A DNA stretch of 64,000 nucleotides from Polyodon spathula (GCF_017654505.1 NC_054553.1:4325474-4389473); one strand, 5' to 3'. Positions 51,601 to 62,916 are shown, counted from the first letter of the stretch. The notes: generated by a model from the letters alone, not told the origin. Translations and numbers: made by a program.

Positions 51601-51745
51601 ATAGCAGTGTGGCTTAATTGTGAGGGCTAAGTGACTGGGAGGCAGTGTGGGTTGAACCGCTAGACTGAGAGGAAAAGTAGTATGGCTTATTATTTGAGAT
51701 AAAAGAACAGACGGCAATGTGGCCTCGTGGTTAAATTTAAGAAAA
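51601..51745 (+). repeat. Tandem SINE-head-like repeat, locus 3
   Basis: Degenerate units such as CAGTGTGGCTTAATTGTGAG, AAGTGACTGGGAGGCAGTG and ATGTGGCCTCGTGGTTA. Same family as the two loci above. Confidence 0.45.
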
Positions 51746-51887
51746 GAAAGGCAATACTCCATGTACTGGAGTTCAATTCTGGTTGCCCATGTTTGTCCTG
51801 TACTTTAAATGGTACTAAACATGCAGCATAAAGGGAATAGGGAGAGACGGGCAAATCAGTTTTGGTCCCAGAAGGGATTTTGGGTAA

Positions 51888-52468
51888 TCACAGAGCGTGG
51901 GACAGCGCCTCTGCATCCTCCCTCACAAAGCATGGGACAGCGTCTCTGTGCATCGTCCATCACAGAGCATGGGACAACGTTTCTGTGCAGCCTCCATCAC
52001 AGAGCATGGGACAGCGTCTCTGCCTCCTCCATCACAGAGCATGGGACAGTGTCTCTGCATCCTCCATCACAAAGCATGGGACAGCGTCTCTGTGCATCCT
52101 CCATCACAGAGCATGGGACAGCGTCTCTGTGCATCGTCCATCACAGAGCATGGGACAGCGTCTCTGCATCCTCCATCACAGAGCATGGGACAGCGTCTCT
52201 GTGCATCCTCCATCACAGAGCATGGGACAGCGTCTCTGCATCCTCCATCACAGAGCATGGGACAGCGTCTCTGTGCATCCTCCATCACAGAGCATGGGAC
52301 AGCGTCTCTGCATCCTCCATCACAGAGCATGGGACAGCGTCTCTGCATCCTCCATCACAGAGCATGGGACAGCGTCTCTGCATCCTCCATCACAGAGCAT
52401 GGGACAGCGTCTCTGCATCCTCCATCACAGAGCATGGGACAGCGTCTCTGTGCAGCCTCCATCACAGG
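51888..52468 (+). repeat. 35/37-bp minisatellite, about 16 copies
   Basis: Unit ATCACAGAGCATGGGACAGC followed by GTCTCTGCATCCTCC, 35 bp, with some units carrying an extra TG (37 bp). Copies are nearly identical in the central part, suggesting recent homogenisation. Since neither length is a multiple of three and no stop occurs in the unit, all three forward frames are open for about 190-220 codons. These frames are not genes. Confidence 0.97.
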
Positions 52469-53294
52469 CGCTAATTAGTGGGGCGTGGGTGTGAGAGATT
52501 GTGGGAAATTGGGACAGATTTAGCTGCTTGGAGAAATTTCTATAATTGCAGCCTTTTACACAATAACATCCTGGAGGTTCTGGCTCCGGAGTTACACAGC
52601 TCACTGTCTGCAAGGTGTCAATTCACTGGGAGTGCGTCTGCCAGCATGGAAATAGTTTAAATGTGTAGCCTATACAGGAGCGTGCCCAGTAGAAACGGTC
52701 TGATTTAAACTGCCTGGAACTGTTTTTTAGGTAATACAGTCTGTCTAGGTGAGGCAGGTCATGATTAGTGCTGTAAAGCCAGCAATATATTGTGTGTCAG
52801 ATAGTTCGGAGAAGCACATCCGGACAGCATTGTTGTTCTACAGGAAACCAGAAAGGATCATTGGGCTCACTCTTGGAACCTGTCAATGCTGTGAGAGATC
52901 TGGGGCCAGTTTTGCTTCATCCATTTGTAAGATACGTAGCAAGAAAGACAACATGGCCCATTCATCTCGGACAAGTATATGAGAGCTGTTACTTGTTTAA
53001 TGAAAATATTACAATCCATGAACACAGAGGCAACAGTAAATGTGCGTTCCCATTTCTATACAGAGCATCTGAGACATGCTGCAGCCTTCTTCTGCTCCCT
53101 CCCAACCTCTACCCTCCTCACTCTCCCTCTCTCTCGCTCGTAGAGACGATGCTGGCGATTCACTTGTTCAGACTGAAAAGATCTACTCCTTTTTGTTTTG
53201 CTATATATAATCTTAAAAGGCAAAGGCTACCTTTCCTGAGGGGAGTAAGGCGCACCGAGACTTCAGCTCACTTTCTCTCTTCCTTTCTCTGCCT

Positions 53295-53430
53295 GTACTG
53301 CGGTATACTGTAGCAAAAGCATAACAAAGTGTACTTAGGCACAGGCAAGCATGATTAATCACAGATAAGTATCTTAAACCATGCTACAGTAATATGCATA
53401 GTATAGACATGGGAAAAGCACAATAAACCG
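53295..53430 (+). repeat. Dispersed GGTAAAGCA-type repeat, copy 3
   Basis: GTAGCAAAAGCATAACAAAG and CATAGTATAGACATGGGAAA match the 11200 copy closely in order and spacing. Confidence 0.6.
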
Positions 53431-53439
53431 CCAGATTAA

Positions 53440-53672
53440 AGAGACGTACTCGTACAGCAGAAGCCTGCCACTGTGCACTAAGCAGCCTGTTGGCGCATTA
53501 TGAAGCTTGCTACTTTTCCAGTAAGTGCGTTGAGCGATGGCCATGATGTGATAAAAGGTGCGCAGCCCCTTTAAGAGAAGACAGTGAAGCACTGCTGCTG
53601 ATGGTGTTGCTGTGCCGCGAGTTGATTGGTTGTGGCTGTCAGGGCTGAGGTGCTGGAGGGATGCTGCTATTG

Positions 53673-53734
<62 letters not shown>

Positions 53735-53801
53735 CTCGCCCGCTCGCATCTTTCTGTGCAATCAGCAAGTAGGACAGGCAATCCAGTGCTCCACTCCTCT
53801 C

Positions 53802-53837
<36 letters not shown>

Positions 53838-54437
53838 GAGCTTCCCAATGAACGCAAGAGGAGGAGAAGAGGAAGAATCACCACCAAAATAAGAGAGAGA
53901 GAGAGACACACACACGCACGCAGGGGAATATTTCACCAGGAGATACAGGCAGACATTTATATCTCTCTCTCTCCATATTTTTTTTTTATATATACATATA
54001 TATTTATATTTATACATATATATATATATATATATATGTATATGTGTGTGTGTGTGTGTGTGTGTCTGTCACTGTGATCACGGCGTGCTAAGAGGAGATT
54101 TTAACCATCATAACCATCAGGGCAGGTCTGTGATGGTATGAATTGTACATTCATTTTCTGATCCGTACGTGAAGGAGAGAAAGACTATTTGGCTTTCCTC
54201 GCTCACTGTTATTTTTTTATTTATTTTTTTTGATTGCCGACAGCGAGGAAGAAAGAAAGCGAGCAAGCGAACCAAGAAGCTGGTGAATTGTTCTTATATC
54301 TGCTATCATTATTATTATCATCATAATTATTACAATTATTATTATTCGTATTATTCACTTCTTTTTTTTTTTGCGTGGGGATTGTGTGACGAAGCATCAC
54401 CAGTAAAAGGATTGTCAAAGCCAGCCAGCTAGCCAGC
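53440..54437 (+). promoter_or_regulatory. Probable proximal promoter and 5' leader of DLG3 (SAP102 form)
   Basis: The segment contains (CT)n at 53677-53732 and (GA)n at 53806-53832, about 75 bp apart and mutually complementary. A (TA)n/(TG)n tract lies at 53990-54064. It ends at the ATG of the cysteine-rich DLG3 start exon. CT/GA tracts are common near vertebrate neuronal transcription starts, but the start site is not defined here. Confidence 0.5.
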
Positions 54438-54797
54438 ATGCACAAACACCACCACTGCTGCAAGTGCCCGGAATGCTACGAGGTGACCCGCATGGCAGCC
54501 CTGCGCAGGATGGACCCCCCCACTTACGGGGACTGGCAGCCCGACCAGTTTGGTTACCCAGCAGGGTTCGGCGCCGGACAGACCCTGCCCTCTCCGGCGG
54601 CTGGGGGAGGGGGAGGCGTGGGAGGAACGGGCACCATAGGCAGGAGTAAAGGCAAGCTGATGACTGCTGCAGGCTCCGGGGGCCCCAACCCCAAGGGCCA
54701 GTCCAAGGGCGGCCCCAAAGTGAACGGCAACAGTTCCAGCGGTCAAGGAGGATGGTGGCCGGAGTGTACCTGTTCTAACCGGGACTGGTACGACCAG
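54438..54797 (+). CDS. DLG3: DLG3 proximal first coding exon, SAP102 N terminus
   Basis: DLG3/SAP102 is a synaptic MAGUK scaffold that binds NMDA-receptor tails and other membrane proteins. The exon encodes 120 residues. It starts MHKHHHCCKCPECYEVTRMA, nearly identical to human DLG3, including the His/Cys cluster reported to bind zinc. It continues with GDWQPDQFGYPAGF, a glycine-rich low-complexity part, and ends WWPECTCSNRDWYDQ at a GTAATA donor, phase 0. The human exon ends in the same place before VNG. Later exons lie beyond 64000. ATG choice is certain from conservation. Confidence 0.96.
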
Positions 54798-57329
54798 GTA
54801 ATACTGGCACGGACTGTGGGGCTCCACGGCGCGGTTCTGGGGTGCCTGTGTGGAGATATAGAACTGATCACTATTCACACATGCACAGAAACACAGCACA
54901 ATGACAGCTGCAGTAGCCTGGTAGCTGCATGGGAAATACAAATTAGGGGAGGAAATGTAGCTTTTTTAATGTGCAGCTGAAATCTTTTTTTTTTTTTTTT
55001 TTTTTGTTATGCACATGCGTATGTTCCTGTGCATCAATTGATAAACATGGATATCTGTAGACATATATATGAAAGTAATGGACAGATATGCAGTAAATCT
55101 GAGATGCATTATTCTCTATTTAGATAAACACTTCTTTATAAATATATTTAAAGCTCTCTTCTTATACCTCATATTTGTTCATATTTGTGTGTGTGTGTGT
55201 GTGTCTTTGTTTATAGCACATCAGTTTTTTAGGAGAATCAATTTCTGAACAGTGAAGACTGCTTCTATAAATTAGATGGGGAAAGCATAGGCAGATTATT
55301 ATTTTTCTATCGGTACTTGTAGGTGTGAGACTCGTCCGATTTAAAATACAGTTTATTAAAAACATGCATCAAATGAATACTAGCAGACAGATACAATTAT
55401 AGCCTATTATTGCAAAACAATACCCTCCTTCAAAGAAGGGGGAACACAAAGCTTTTGCTGGCAGATTTCTTTAGTGTAAATAATTGTGTTTTTGTGAGCA
55501 GACGCGTAGCTCTTTCTGTTAAGATGGATAGACAGATAGATGGAGAGATGGATAGATGAGTATTTCCCTGTCTCGCAGTCCTATGGTGGATATCTTTCCT
55601 ATCTCCTTAATCACTTCAAAGGGGGCGGGGTGATCTATATAAGTGTATTGATAGTCTGGGAAATGAAACATAACAAATGACAGTAACATTGAGTCTTTTC
55701 CTTCATGGTGTTGATATGCTAGGCCACTCTGTTTGAGCCAGTCCTGCATGTTTGGGGGAGGGGTCTTTTCAACACAGGAATCCATATCATGCAACCGTTT
55801 CTCCATCTCTCTCTCTCTTTCATCTCTCCATCTCTCTCCTGTTGGGGGCTTGTCATTTCCACACACTGTCGGACTCACAGACAGACAGGGAAGGGGTCTA
55901 TTGAGATATTGAGATGAGGCAGCTCTCTTTACAGGGGGTGGGCGGTCAGTGTGACTGTACGAAATGCTGTGTGTGCGTATGCGTGCGCGTGTGTGTGTGT
56001 GTGTGAGTGTGTCTGCGTGTGCATGTGTGTGAGTGAATGCAAGTAAAATGGAGGCTGAAGATTCATAGGTAGTGTGGGAAACAGTCCATTGAACACACAG
56101 GATCAAAATCCTACCTGCCTGTAGATTATAATGTAAATGGCTGTCTAAACCTTTGAACTGCTGTTCCCATAGCATGGGCTGTATTTTTTGTATGTTTGTT
56201 TCATAACTAGCTAACCACACACACACACACACCCACACAGACACACACACAGCTGCTCTTAAAGCATCAAGTGTTTTTATTAATAATTGTAGCATTCTTG
56301 AAGTGTTTTTTTATTGTATATACTCAGTACTCTCTTTTTATGCGAGTGTGTGAAGGTATATGTTTTCTTTAAATGCATTAAGCTTGTATTTATATTTAGC
56401 AAAGTCCTTTATTCAATAGAATGGGAGAATACCCACTGTTGTATTTGCAAACGTGTTAACACTCCTAAAGTGGGGTACACATCAGCCCTAGGCACATGTT
56501 CCTTGCCTGCAATGGTCCAGTAGGATCTGAAATTGGAATTATAGCAATGGGTTGATGGCACTAGAGTAGATCCAGGATGGAAATGAAACCTGCTCTGCAT
56601 CAACACAGGCATTGTTTGGACATCCTGGGTTTCAAAATGCAAATCAAGATTTATCCAAAAACAAGTGAGAGCATTATATAAGACACGCTGCAGCGAGAAG
56701 TGGGCAAACCCTTTCCAGTGTAGAGAGGGTTTACCCTGAGTTATTGAGAACGATTAGAACAAGCGTGGAGGGCACTTAACTCTCTGCTGCCCAGGTACTG
56801 TGTGTGAGCAGTGCCACTGTGTGCTATGTGTTCATTATAGAGGTACTAAAATAAGGCACTTGTTGTATGGCAGTTTTGAATATGTGTACATTTGCCAGTA
56901 GAGAAGGTTATCTAAAAAGATGTGCAGTGTATATACACAGTGTGTGTATTTGCAGTGTACTCATCTATTAGGAGATCTGGGGGAGGCTGAGCTCTTTCAG
57001 GGAAGTTGATAATAAACTAATCTGAATAGTACATTTACAAGGAAGACAAAAATAGAATTGGATGTGTTTCTTGAGAGCGAGTGTAGCGCAGAGAGGACAG
57101 CAAGCTTGTCTCCTTGTTTTTCAGGCTGCTCAGCATTTATTTCTGAAAAGCCGTCATGTTCAATGGCACTGTTCATAGAGGCAGAGAGAAGATGAATAAC
57201 CTGGGTTAGGGGACAGAGAGGAAACAGCTGAGACTGATGGGGAGAGAGACAAGGTATATTTATTTATTTATACAGGGTAATACACTGAGGTGTATAACAT
57301 TCTCTTAGAAAACAACATCTTTCTCTCTC

Positions 57330-57388
<59 letters not shown>

Positions 57389-57394
57389 GTATAT
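54798..57394 (+). other. DLG3 intron after the SAP102 start exon
   Basis: No exon recognised. It contains a T run (54987-55005), GT/CA arrays (55185-55204, 55991-56030, 56217-56250) and a (GT)n/(AT)n cluster at 57330-57392. A 258-codon minus-strand frame at 55519-56295 is built across CA/GT arrays and is rejected. Confidence 0.6.
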
Positions 57395-58303
57395 ACTGAA
57401 CAAAAATATAAACTCAACATGCAACAATTTCAAAGATTTTACTGAGTTACATTTCATATAAGGAAATCAGTCAATTGAAATAAATTCATTAGGCCCTAAT
57501 CTATGGATTTCACATGACTGGGAATACAGATATGCATCTGTTGGTCACAGATACCTTAAAAAAAAAAAGGTAGGGGTGTGGATCAGAAAACCAGTCAGTA
57601 TCTGGTGTGACCACCATTTGCCTTATGCAGCGCGACACATCTCCTTCGCATAGAGTCAAGACCCTGGTGAGGACGACGAGCACGCAGATGAGCTTCCCTA
57701 AGATGGTTTCTGACAGTATGTGCAGAAATTCTTCGGTTGTGCAAACCCACAGTTTCATCAGCTGTCCGGGTGGCTGGTCTCAGACGATCCCGCAGGTGAA
57801 GAAGCCGGATGTGAAGGTCCTGGGCTGGCGTGGTTACACGTGGTCTGCGGTTGTGAGGCTGTTTGGACTTACTACCAAATTCTCTAAAACGACGTTGGAG
57901 GCGGCTTATGGTAGAGAAATGAACATTCAACTCTCTGGCAACAGCTCTGGTGGACATTCCTGTAGTCAGCATGCCAATTGCACCCTCCCTCAAAACTTGA
58001 GACATCTGTGGCATTGTGTTGTGTGACAAAACTGCACATTTTAGAGTGGCCTTTTATTGTCCCCAGCACAAGGTGCACCTGTGTAATGATCATGCTGTTT
58101 AATCAGCTTCTTGATATGCCACACCTGTCAGGTGGATGGGTTATCTTGGCAAAGGAGAAATGCTCACTAACAGGGATGTAAACAAATTTGTGCACAAAAT
58201 TTGAGAGAAATAAGCTTTTTGTGTGTATGGAAAATTTCTGGGATCTTTTATTTCAGCTCATGAAACATGGGACCAACACTTTACATGTTGCGTTTATATT
58301 TTT

Positions 58304-58311
<8 letters not shown>
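57395..58311. mobile_element. Tc1/mariner-type transposon, non-autonomous
   Basis: Left end ACTGAACAAAAATATAAACT and right end (reverse complement) ACTAAACAAAAATATAAACG are matching terminal repeats. The subterminal sequence (CAACAATTTCAAAGATTTTA) is one I recall from a Tc1-like family abundant in salmonids and also known from lampreys. The element is about 915 bp, against roughly 1.6 kb for complete copies. The transposase on the minus strand has lost its middle. The insertion is bracketed by GT/AT microsatellites on both sides, so the TA target duplication cannot be resolved on the right. Confidence 0.93.
57595..58029 (-). pseudogene. Tc1-like transposase with in-frame loss of the catalytic core
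   Basis: The 144-codon frame starts with a helix-turn-helix DNA-binding region typical of Tc1 transposases (REGAIGMLTTGMSTRAVARE, then HFSTISRLQRRFREFG). The second helical domain follows (TVRNHLREAHLRARRPHQGL). It then jumps from HQGLD to SMRRRCVALHKANGGHTRY, which is the usual C-terminal end. The DDE catalytic part, about 190 residues, is missing without loss of frame. The product could bind terminal repeats but could not cut DNA. Confidence 0.9.
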
Positions 58312-58391
<80 letters not shown>

Positions 58392-58401
58392 ATATATATA
58401 T
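58311..58401. repeat. (GT)n(AT)n compound microsatellite at the transposon edge
   Basis: A GT array starts at the last bases of the Tc1 terminal repeat and passes into an AT array. A mirror-like (AT)n(GT)n(AT)n tract (57330-57392) lies on the other side. Confidence 0.95.
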
Positions 58402-58828
58402 AATATTCATAGGTTCAGTTTTAAATGGGTAAATCCTATTTCAATGGGTAATTCTAACATATTTAAATTTACAGAACTTGCATTTTTGGCAGGAACAGCA
58501 TGCTGAAAAGTTTCAAAATCCCTGTGATTTTTCAGGTTGGAGGACCAGTTAGTATAGTGAGAGGGTGAGAAGCCAGTGTTTCTTTGACACACAGAGAGGG
58601 CGTGAGACGGGGGTGTTTGGTTGCAGATCAGTCATGTCGGGGGTGTGTGCTCAGTTTGGGTTAATGGAGAGTGGGGGTGGGGCACTGCTCCCAGGCTGCA
58701 GGAGATGTATAGTGTAATGTATACTGTGAGCAGGAGAGTGCTGTGTGTCTATATTACATAGCAGAGCTTGATATTGACGTGATACAGGCGTATGAAATTT
58801 CTTTTTGCATCGGGTGGCAGAGGGAAAT

Positions 58829-58840
58829 GACGTCACGTGA
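58829..58840. promoter_or_regulatory. Overlapping CRE and E-box
   Basis: TGACGTCACGTG joins a full CRE palindrome to a CACGTG E-box, in a DLG3 intron. Such composites can bind CREB/ATF and USF/MITF-type factors. Regulatory use is inference. Confidence 0.3.
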
Positions 58841-59093
58841 ATGAAAATCAAGCAGATATCAGAGCTGCAGTCAGAACCAGAAGGGCTATTTGTCCTTTAG
58901 GGAGGTTTGGGGAAAATAGATGGAAATATACTAAGAAGAGAGCACTGGCATTCAGGTCTACCCCTCAAATCAGAATGGTATTTTAATTTTTGATCAAGCC
59001 TTTAGGCTTATCAATGGAGTGGGGTACCGTAGAATTACTAAGAGATAATAACATGGCTTTCAAATGTTTGCTATTGGAATGTGAAAGAAAACA

Positions 59094-59127
<34 letters not shown>

Positions 59128-59144
59128 TGTGTGTGTGTGTGTGT
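59094..59144. repeat. (GT)n microsatellite
   Basis: GT array with one AT interruption. Confidence 0.96.
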
Positions 59145-60929
59145 TTGTTAGCATTGTAGCAGGTCTCCTGTGCAGAGTGGGTGTTGTTTCACCACCCCTC
59201 CCCCCTTGTGTGTTTCCGAGCTTGTCTGTTCTGCTCGCTCTCCTCCACACTGTAGCTACCATGCTGTCTCTCTCCTATCCCCATCTCCATCTCCCTCTAT
59301 CACCACCCCTATTCTAGCCTAGAATGGGGCTGAAAGCAGTTTCAAGCATGCTTCATTGTACGAGTTGAGTCTGCCTATCCAACATCATTTAAGGCAGTAC
59401 AAAACAAACTGTTTTCTGATCTGTTTTTTTTTTTTTTAAACATATAACCTGAGAACATTTGGAAAATGGCTGTCATGGAATTGGCAAATAATTGAAAATT
59501 ACCAACAGTGCTGCTTCTAATACAGCAGGTACAGTACCAGCATGGGTCTAAAAGCTGCAGGCAGTGAGATGTTAGTGTGAGGGACAGAAAAGGCAAACCC
59601 TCTCTGTGGGTAGAGGTAGTTTTTTTAGCAAAGGGAATACGAGGGAAATTCAAGCTTGTGTTCTGAGTCACTAGAGTCTGTGGTTCAGGATACAGGCAGG
59701 AGGGAACAAGGGATTAAAAATATTATCTGGAATGTCACTAGTAGTTACTGAATGAGAAGACTGAGCAAGTCACTTGCAGGAAACGATTTTCTCTGTTTAA
59801 GCAAGCGTTGCCACTGTTTTACGACATCAAATTTGTCTGTCAGTCGTCAAGTGAATGAGATGAGTTAGTGTGGACAGTCTGGCAAATACAACAACATTTG
59901 ATGTAATCATCTGTAGCTCTAAATACCACTGCAGGTTTGATCATGAAAGCAGGGATATTTGACTGCACGTGCAGGTCTCTGTGGTGAATTCTTGTCTTTT
60001 AAAAGATTGAAAGTAAAATGCCAGGAAAATAATAATTTCTATAAAGGGTCAAAAGGGAAGGTTCAGAAGCTGTCCTCTCGTATAATGGTGTCCTCTAAAT
60101 ATAATCATATTGTACATGTTAGGCATGCTCAATGCATTCCCTTTCCTACGTAGACAGTATGCTTTCCGTCAGCTGCAATATTTATTAGTCCTGGGACAAA
60201 GATTCAAATATTAGGACAAACAGTGCTCTTGTGTTCAAAATGTAGCGTGCAAAGCAAATCAATGTGTAAATGATGCCCACAGTGAACAGCATGCATTCTA
60301 CTGCACAGAAGAGTGTGCTCTCCTCTCTTCAATGGTCATTTAGCTGAGAACCAACTTTTACTGTAATATGATACGAATTATCTTTTAGTTTTCGCGTGAG
60401 AACTAGGGAATTACGAAACATGGGCATAGTGCTACGGCTGGTTTCACAGACCATGATTAGCACTTGCTAATGTTAGCTCAGGTCAGGTAGTCCAGGGCTA
60501 GTGCTAGTGCTGAAACCAGCTGGATTAAGCCGAAAGTAGACAGAAGGTCACGTGTTTGGATCTCAAGAGTATTTTGGTGTTACTCAGGCGGTTTGATGTT
60601 TTTTTTCAGGATAGATTGTGTCTGCTGCGCCTGTCTCTCTGTCATGTCAACGCAGATAGGCGAAGCTAAACCAAATGCTAAAATATATCTGTCACTTACC
60701 TGATCTTGGCGTTTTAGTGTCCGTGTTAAATCAGTAAAGCTGACTTGGTATTTGTGAGGTCCTCAATACACTTAGAAAAACTGACTTTAATGTGAAGTGT
60801 TCTACGCGGTTCCAAATGTATATGTTTAAAATATCAATAAATTATTTTTAAAAATCATAATAATTTCAAGAAATGTTTCCTTTGATAATGTTGTTATAAC
60901 ATAAACCCAATTTGGAAAGAAAAACAAGT

Positions 60930-60981
<52 letters not shown>

Positions 60982-62100
60982 TAGATTTTGTTTAACACCT
61001 ATAAGCTGTCCCCCCTGTTATAAAACAATACTGTGGATCACAAGGTAAATATAAAGTGAGATGAATGGTAAGAGAACCCTTTGAGAAGTTTACTGTAGTA
61101 CAGAGTGGTAAAATCATAACATATTTGTACAGTAGGAAAGCAAAGTGAAAGCACGGTAAAACACAGCCCTCCTGGTGATTGGCTGGTGTGTACATCTCTC
61201 ATTTTGTCATGTTTGACTTTGATTATGTCATGTGCTTCCATCTCTGCATTGCTGCTGCTGCTGCAAATGGCAGACACTGCTCAACAGTAAGATGACGCCT
61301 TTTTAAAATGCAAAACTAGAAAAAAGCAATGCAATTTAAAAACTATCTAAACCTCAAGGATCATCTGAGCTCCTCCGGGAGATGACTGCTAGTACTACGT
61401 GTAGAATACTGCACATTCCATGCACCATAATGTAAAAACATCTAAACACAAAGAAGCACTGCACAATATATAACACCCTGCATTCCTCTTCATTACTACC
61501 AGTTAATGCCCACAGGATTGGGTATTATTGCTGAGATGCTCTTGTTACAGCTTTACTCTCTCCCTCTTCCCTTCGCCCCCCTCCCTTCAAGTCCGTGCTG
61601 ACAGATATGTTCTTGTTTTAGTCTGCCTGTCAGTTTATTAGTCTAAACATGCTATTAAATGGCTGGCATTAAACTGTTCAATTTTCCCTCTGTCTTGCCG
61701 TCGTACTTCATTTCATTGAAATGTGTTTGTGAAGGAGAGTACGTTCCGATTTAGCATCTCTTTTATAAACACACAATTAAACACACTATTCATCGCAACA
61801 TAAATAACGTGAGCCACGCGTTTCAAATGAAGCAGACGCGTTAAACAAACGACTCTCGCAAAGACTGAGACATCTTCGGCTTTCTAAACAGAAGAGCATG
61901 CTCGAAAAGAAATACCTTAAACATGTCCTCAGGGCAGGTGACAAATTATTCAGAGAATTGACAGTAGTGTCAGAAAATGATGATAACTCCAGCCCTCACT
62001 ACCATTCTCTTATCCAGCCTTACACCCTAACCCTAATCTCATACAATACAACCCTGTCACCATTATAGCCTGCCCCTGGTCTTTGTATTGCTTCGTTTCC
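59145..62100 (+). other. DLG3 intron, no gene recognised
   Basis: Contains a T run at 59425-59437, an (AAT)n array at 60931-60979 and a weak copy of the GGTAAAGCA-type repeat at 61040-61165. No exon with PDZ-domain sequence is visible. Confidence 0.55.
60931..60979. repeat. (AAT)n microsatellite
   Basis: About 16 AAT units. Confidence 0.97.
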
Positions 62101-62119
62101 ACTGCCTGTCCCTGGTATA

Positions 62120-62292
62120 GTTGAGCTGGACAGACTGGGCGAGGAGGACAGTCTGGGTGAGGTGGACAGACTGGGCGAGGTGGACAGTCTGGGCGGGGTG
62201 GACAGACTGGGCGAGGTGGACAGTCTGGGTGAGGTGGACAGTCTGGGCGAGGTGGACAGTCTGGGTGAGCTGGACAGTCTGGGTGAGGTGTA
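62120..62292 (+). repeat. 18-bp minisatellite, about 9 copies
   Basis: Unit CTGGGCGAGGTGGACAGT with G/A and C/T variants. On the minus strand it reads as Pro/Arg/Cys or Ser/Pro repeats; these frames are artefacts. Confidence 0.95.
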
Positions 62293-62315
62293 GTTAAAGA
62301 TGGCTTTCTGTTTCC

Positions 62316-62510
62316 CAGTGTCACTGTCAGGTATAGCTGAGCTGGCTGTCTGTGTTCTGTGTCCCTGTGTCACTGTCAGGTATAGCTGAGCTGGCTGTCT
62401 GTGTCCCAGTGTCATTGTCAGGTATAGCTGAGCTGGCTGTCTGTGTCCCAGTGTCATTGTCAGGTATAGCTGAGCTGGCTGTCTGTGTCCCAGTGTCATT
62501 GTCAGGTCAC
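62316..62510 (+). repeat. 42-bp minisatellite, about 4.5 copies
   Basis: Unit CATTGTCAGGTATAGCTGAG followed by CTGGCTGTCTGTGTCCCAGTGT. Being a multiple of three it gives a 14-residue repeated frame (SLSGIAELAVCVPV), which is not a gene. It shares the GTATAGCTGAGCTGG core with the start of the 18-bp array. Confidence 0.95.
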
Positions 62511-62867
62511 ACTGTGTTCCTATCTTTCATCTTGTATTCATTTTTCTTTTTTTTTTTTATCTGAACACTGAATAGCAGTATTTCTGTGATTTTGTCAAGC
62601 ACTTTTCAATCTCAAACTGTGCCTGACAGCTGCTCTTGAATGTGCTTTTCCGCTCCAGTGTTGAGGAGAACTGTCATTTCTTCTGAGCCCCACGAAGCAA
62701 CTGTGTCGGGTTTGTTTTGAACATGGCCTCCGCTCACAGCCACCATTGTTCGAAACAGTCTGTCTTTTTAGCACGGAGCTTTAGAGGACGTGGTTCTTCA
62801 CAGCACAGCTTGACCCCGTTGGGTATGAGATACGAAACTGCAGTGTCTGAGGTAGAGCGAAACACCA

Positions 62868-62916
62868 CCCAGCTACACCTCGCCCAGACTGTCCAGCTAT
62901 ACCTGGGGAAACAGGC
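62868..62916 (-). repeat. Single inverted copy of the minisatellite ancestor
   Basis: On the minus strand this reads GTATAGCTGGACAGTCTGGG then CGAGGTGTAGCTG. It combines the core of the 42-bp unit with the 18-bp unit in one short segment, about 370 bp from the arrays and in opposite orientation. Confidence 0.75.

Larger units (their letters stand above)
48793..51887 (+). other. DLG3 intron sequence
   Basis: No further exon recognised. It has a CTCF-like CCACTAGGGAGCAC at about 49706-49719, a T run at 50812-50831 and pyrimidine-rich sequence at 50390-50560. Two SINE-head-like arrays are listed separately. Confidence 0.5.

Noticed and set aside
51888..52468. CRISPR-like regular repeat
   Set aside because: There are no variable spacers; units are contiguous, and the genome is a vertebrate.
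51809..52494. Three overlapping open frames of 193-221 codons
   Set aside because: They are produced by a stop-free minisatellite; frames carry the same motif in shifted register and have no gene context.
55519..56295. 258-codon minus-strand open frame
   Set aside because: Composition follows CA/GT and CT arrays, no domain or conserved motif, and it lies inside a DLG3 intron.
62010..62564. Proline- or serine-rich and SLSGIAELAV-type repeat frames
   Set aside because: Translations of the 18-bp and 42-bp minisatellites.
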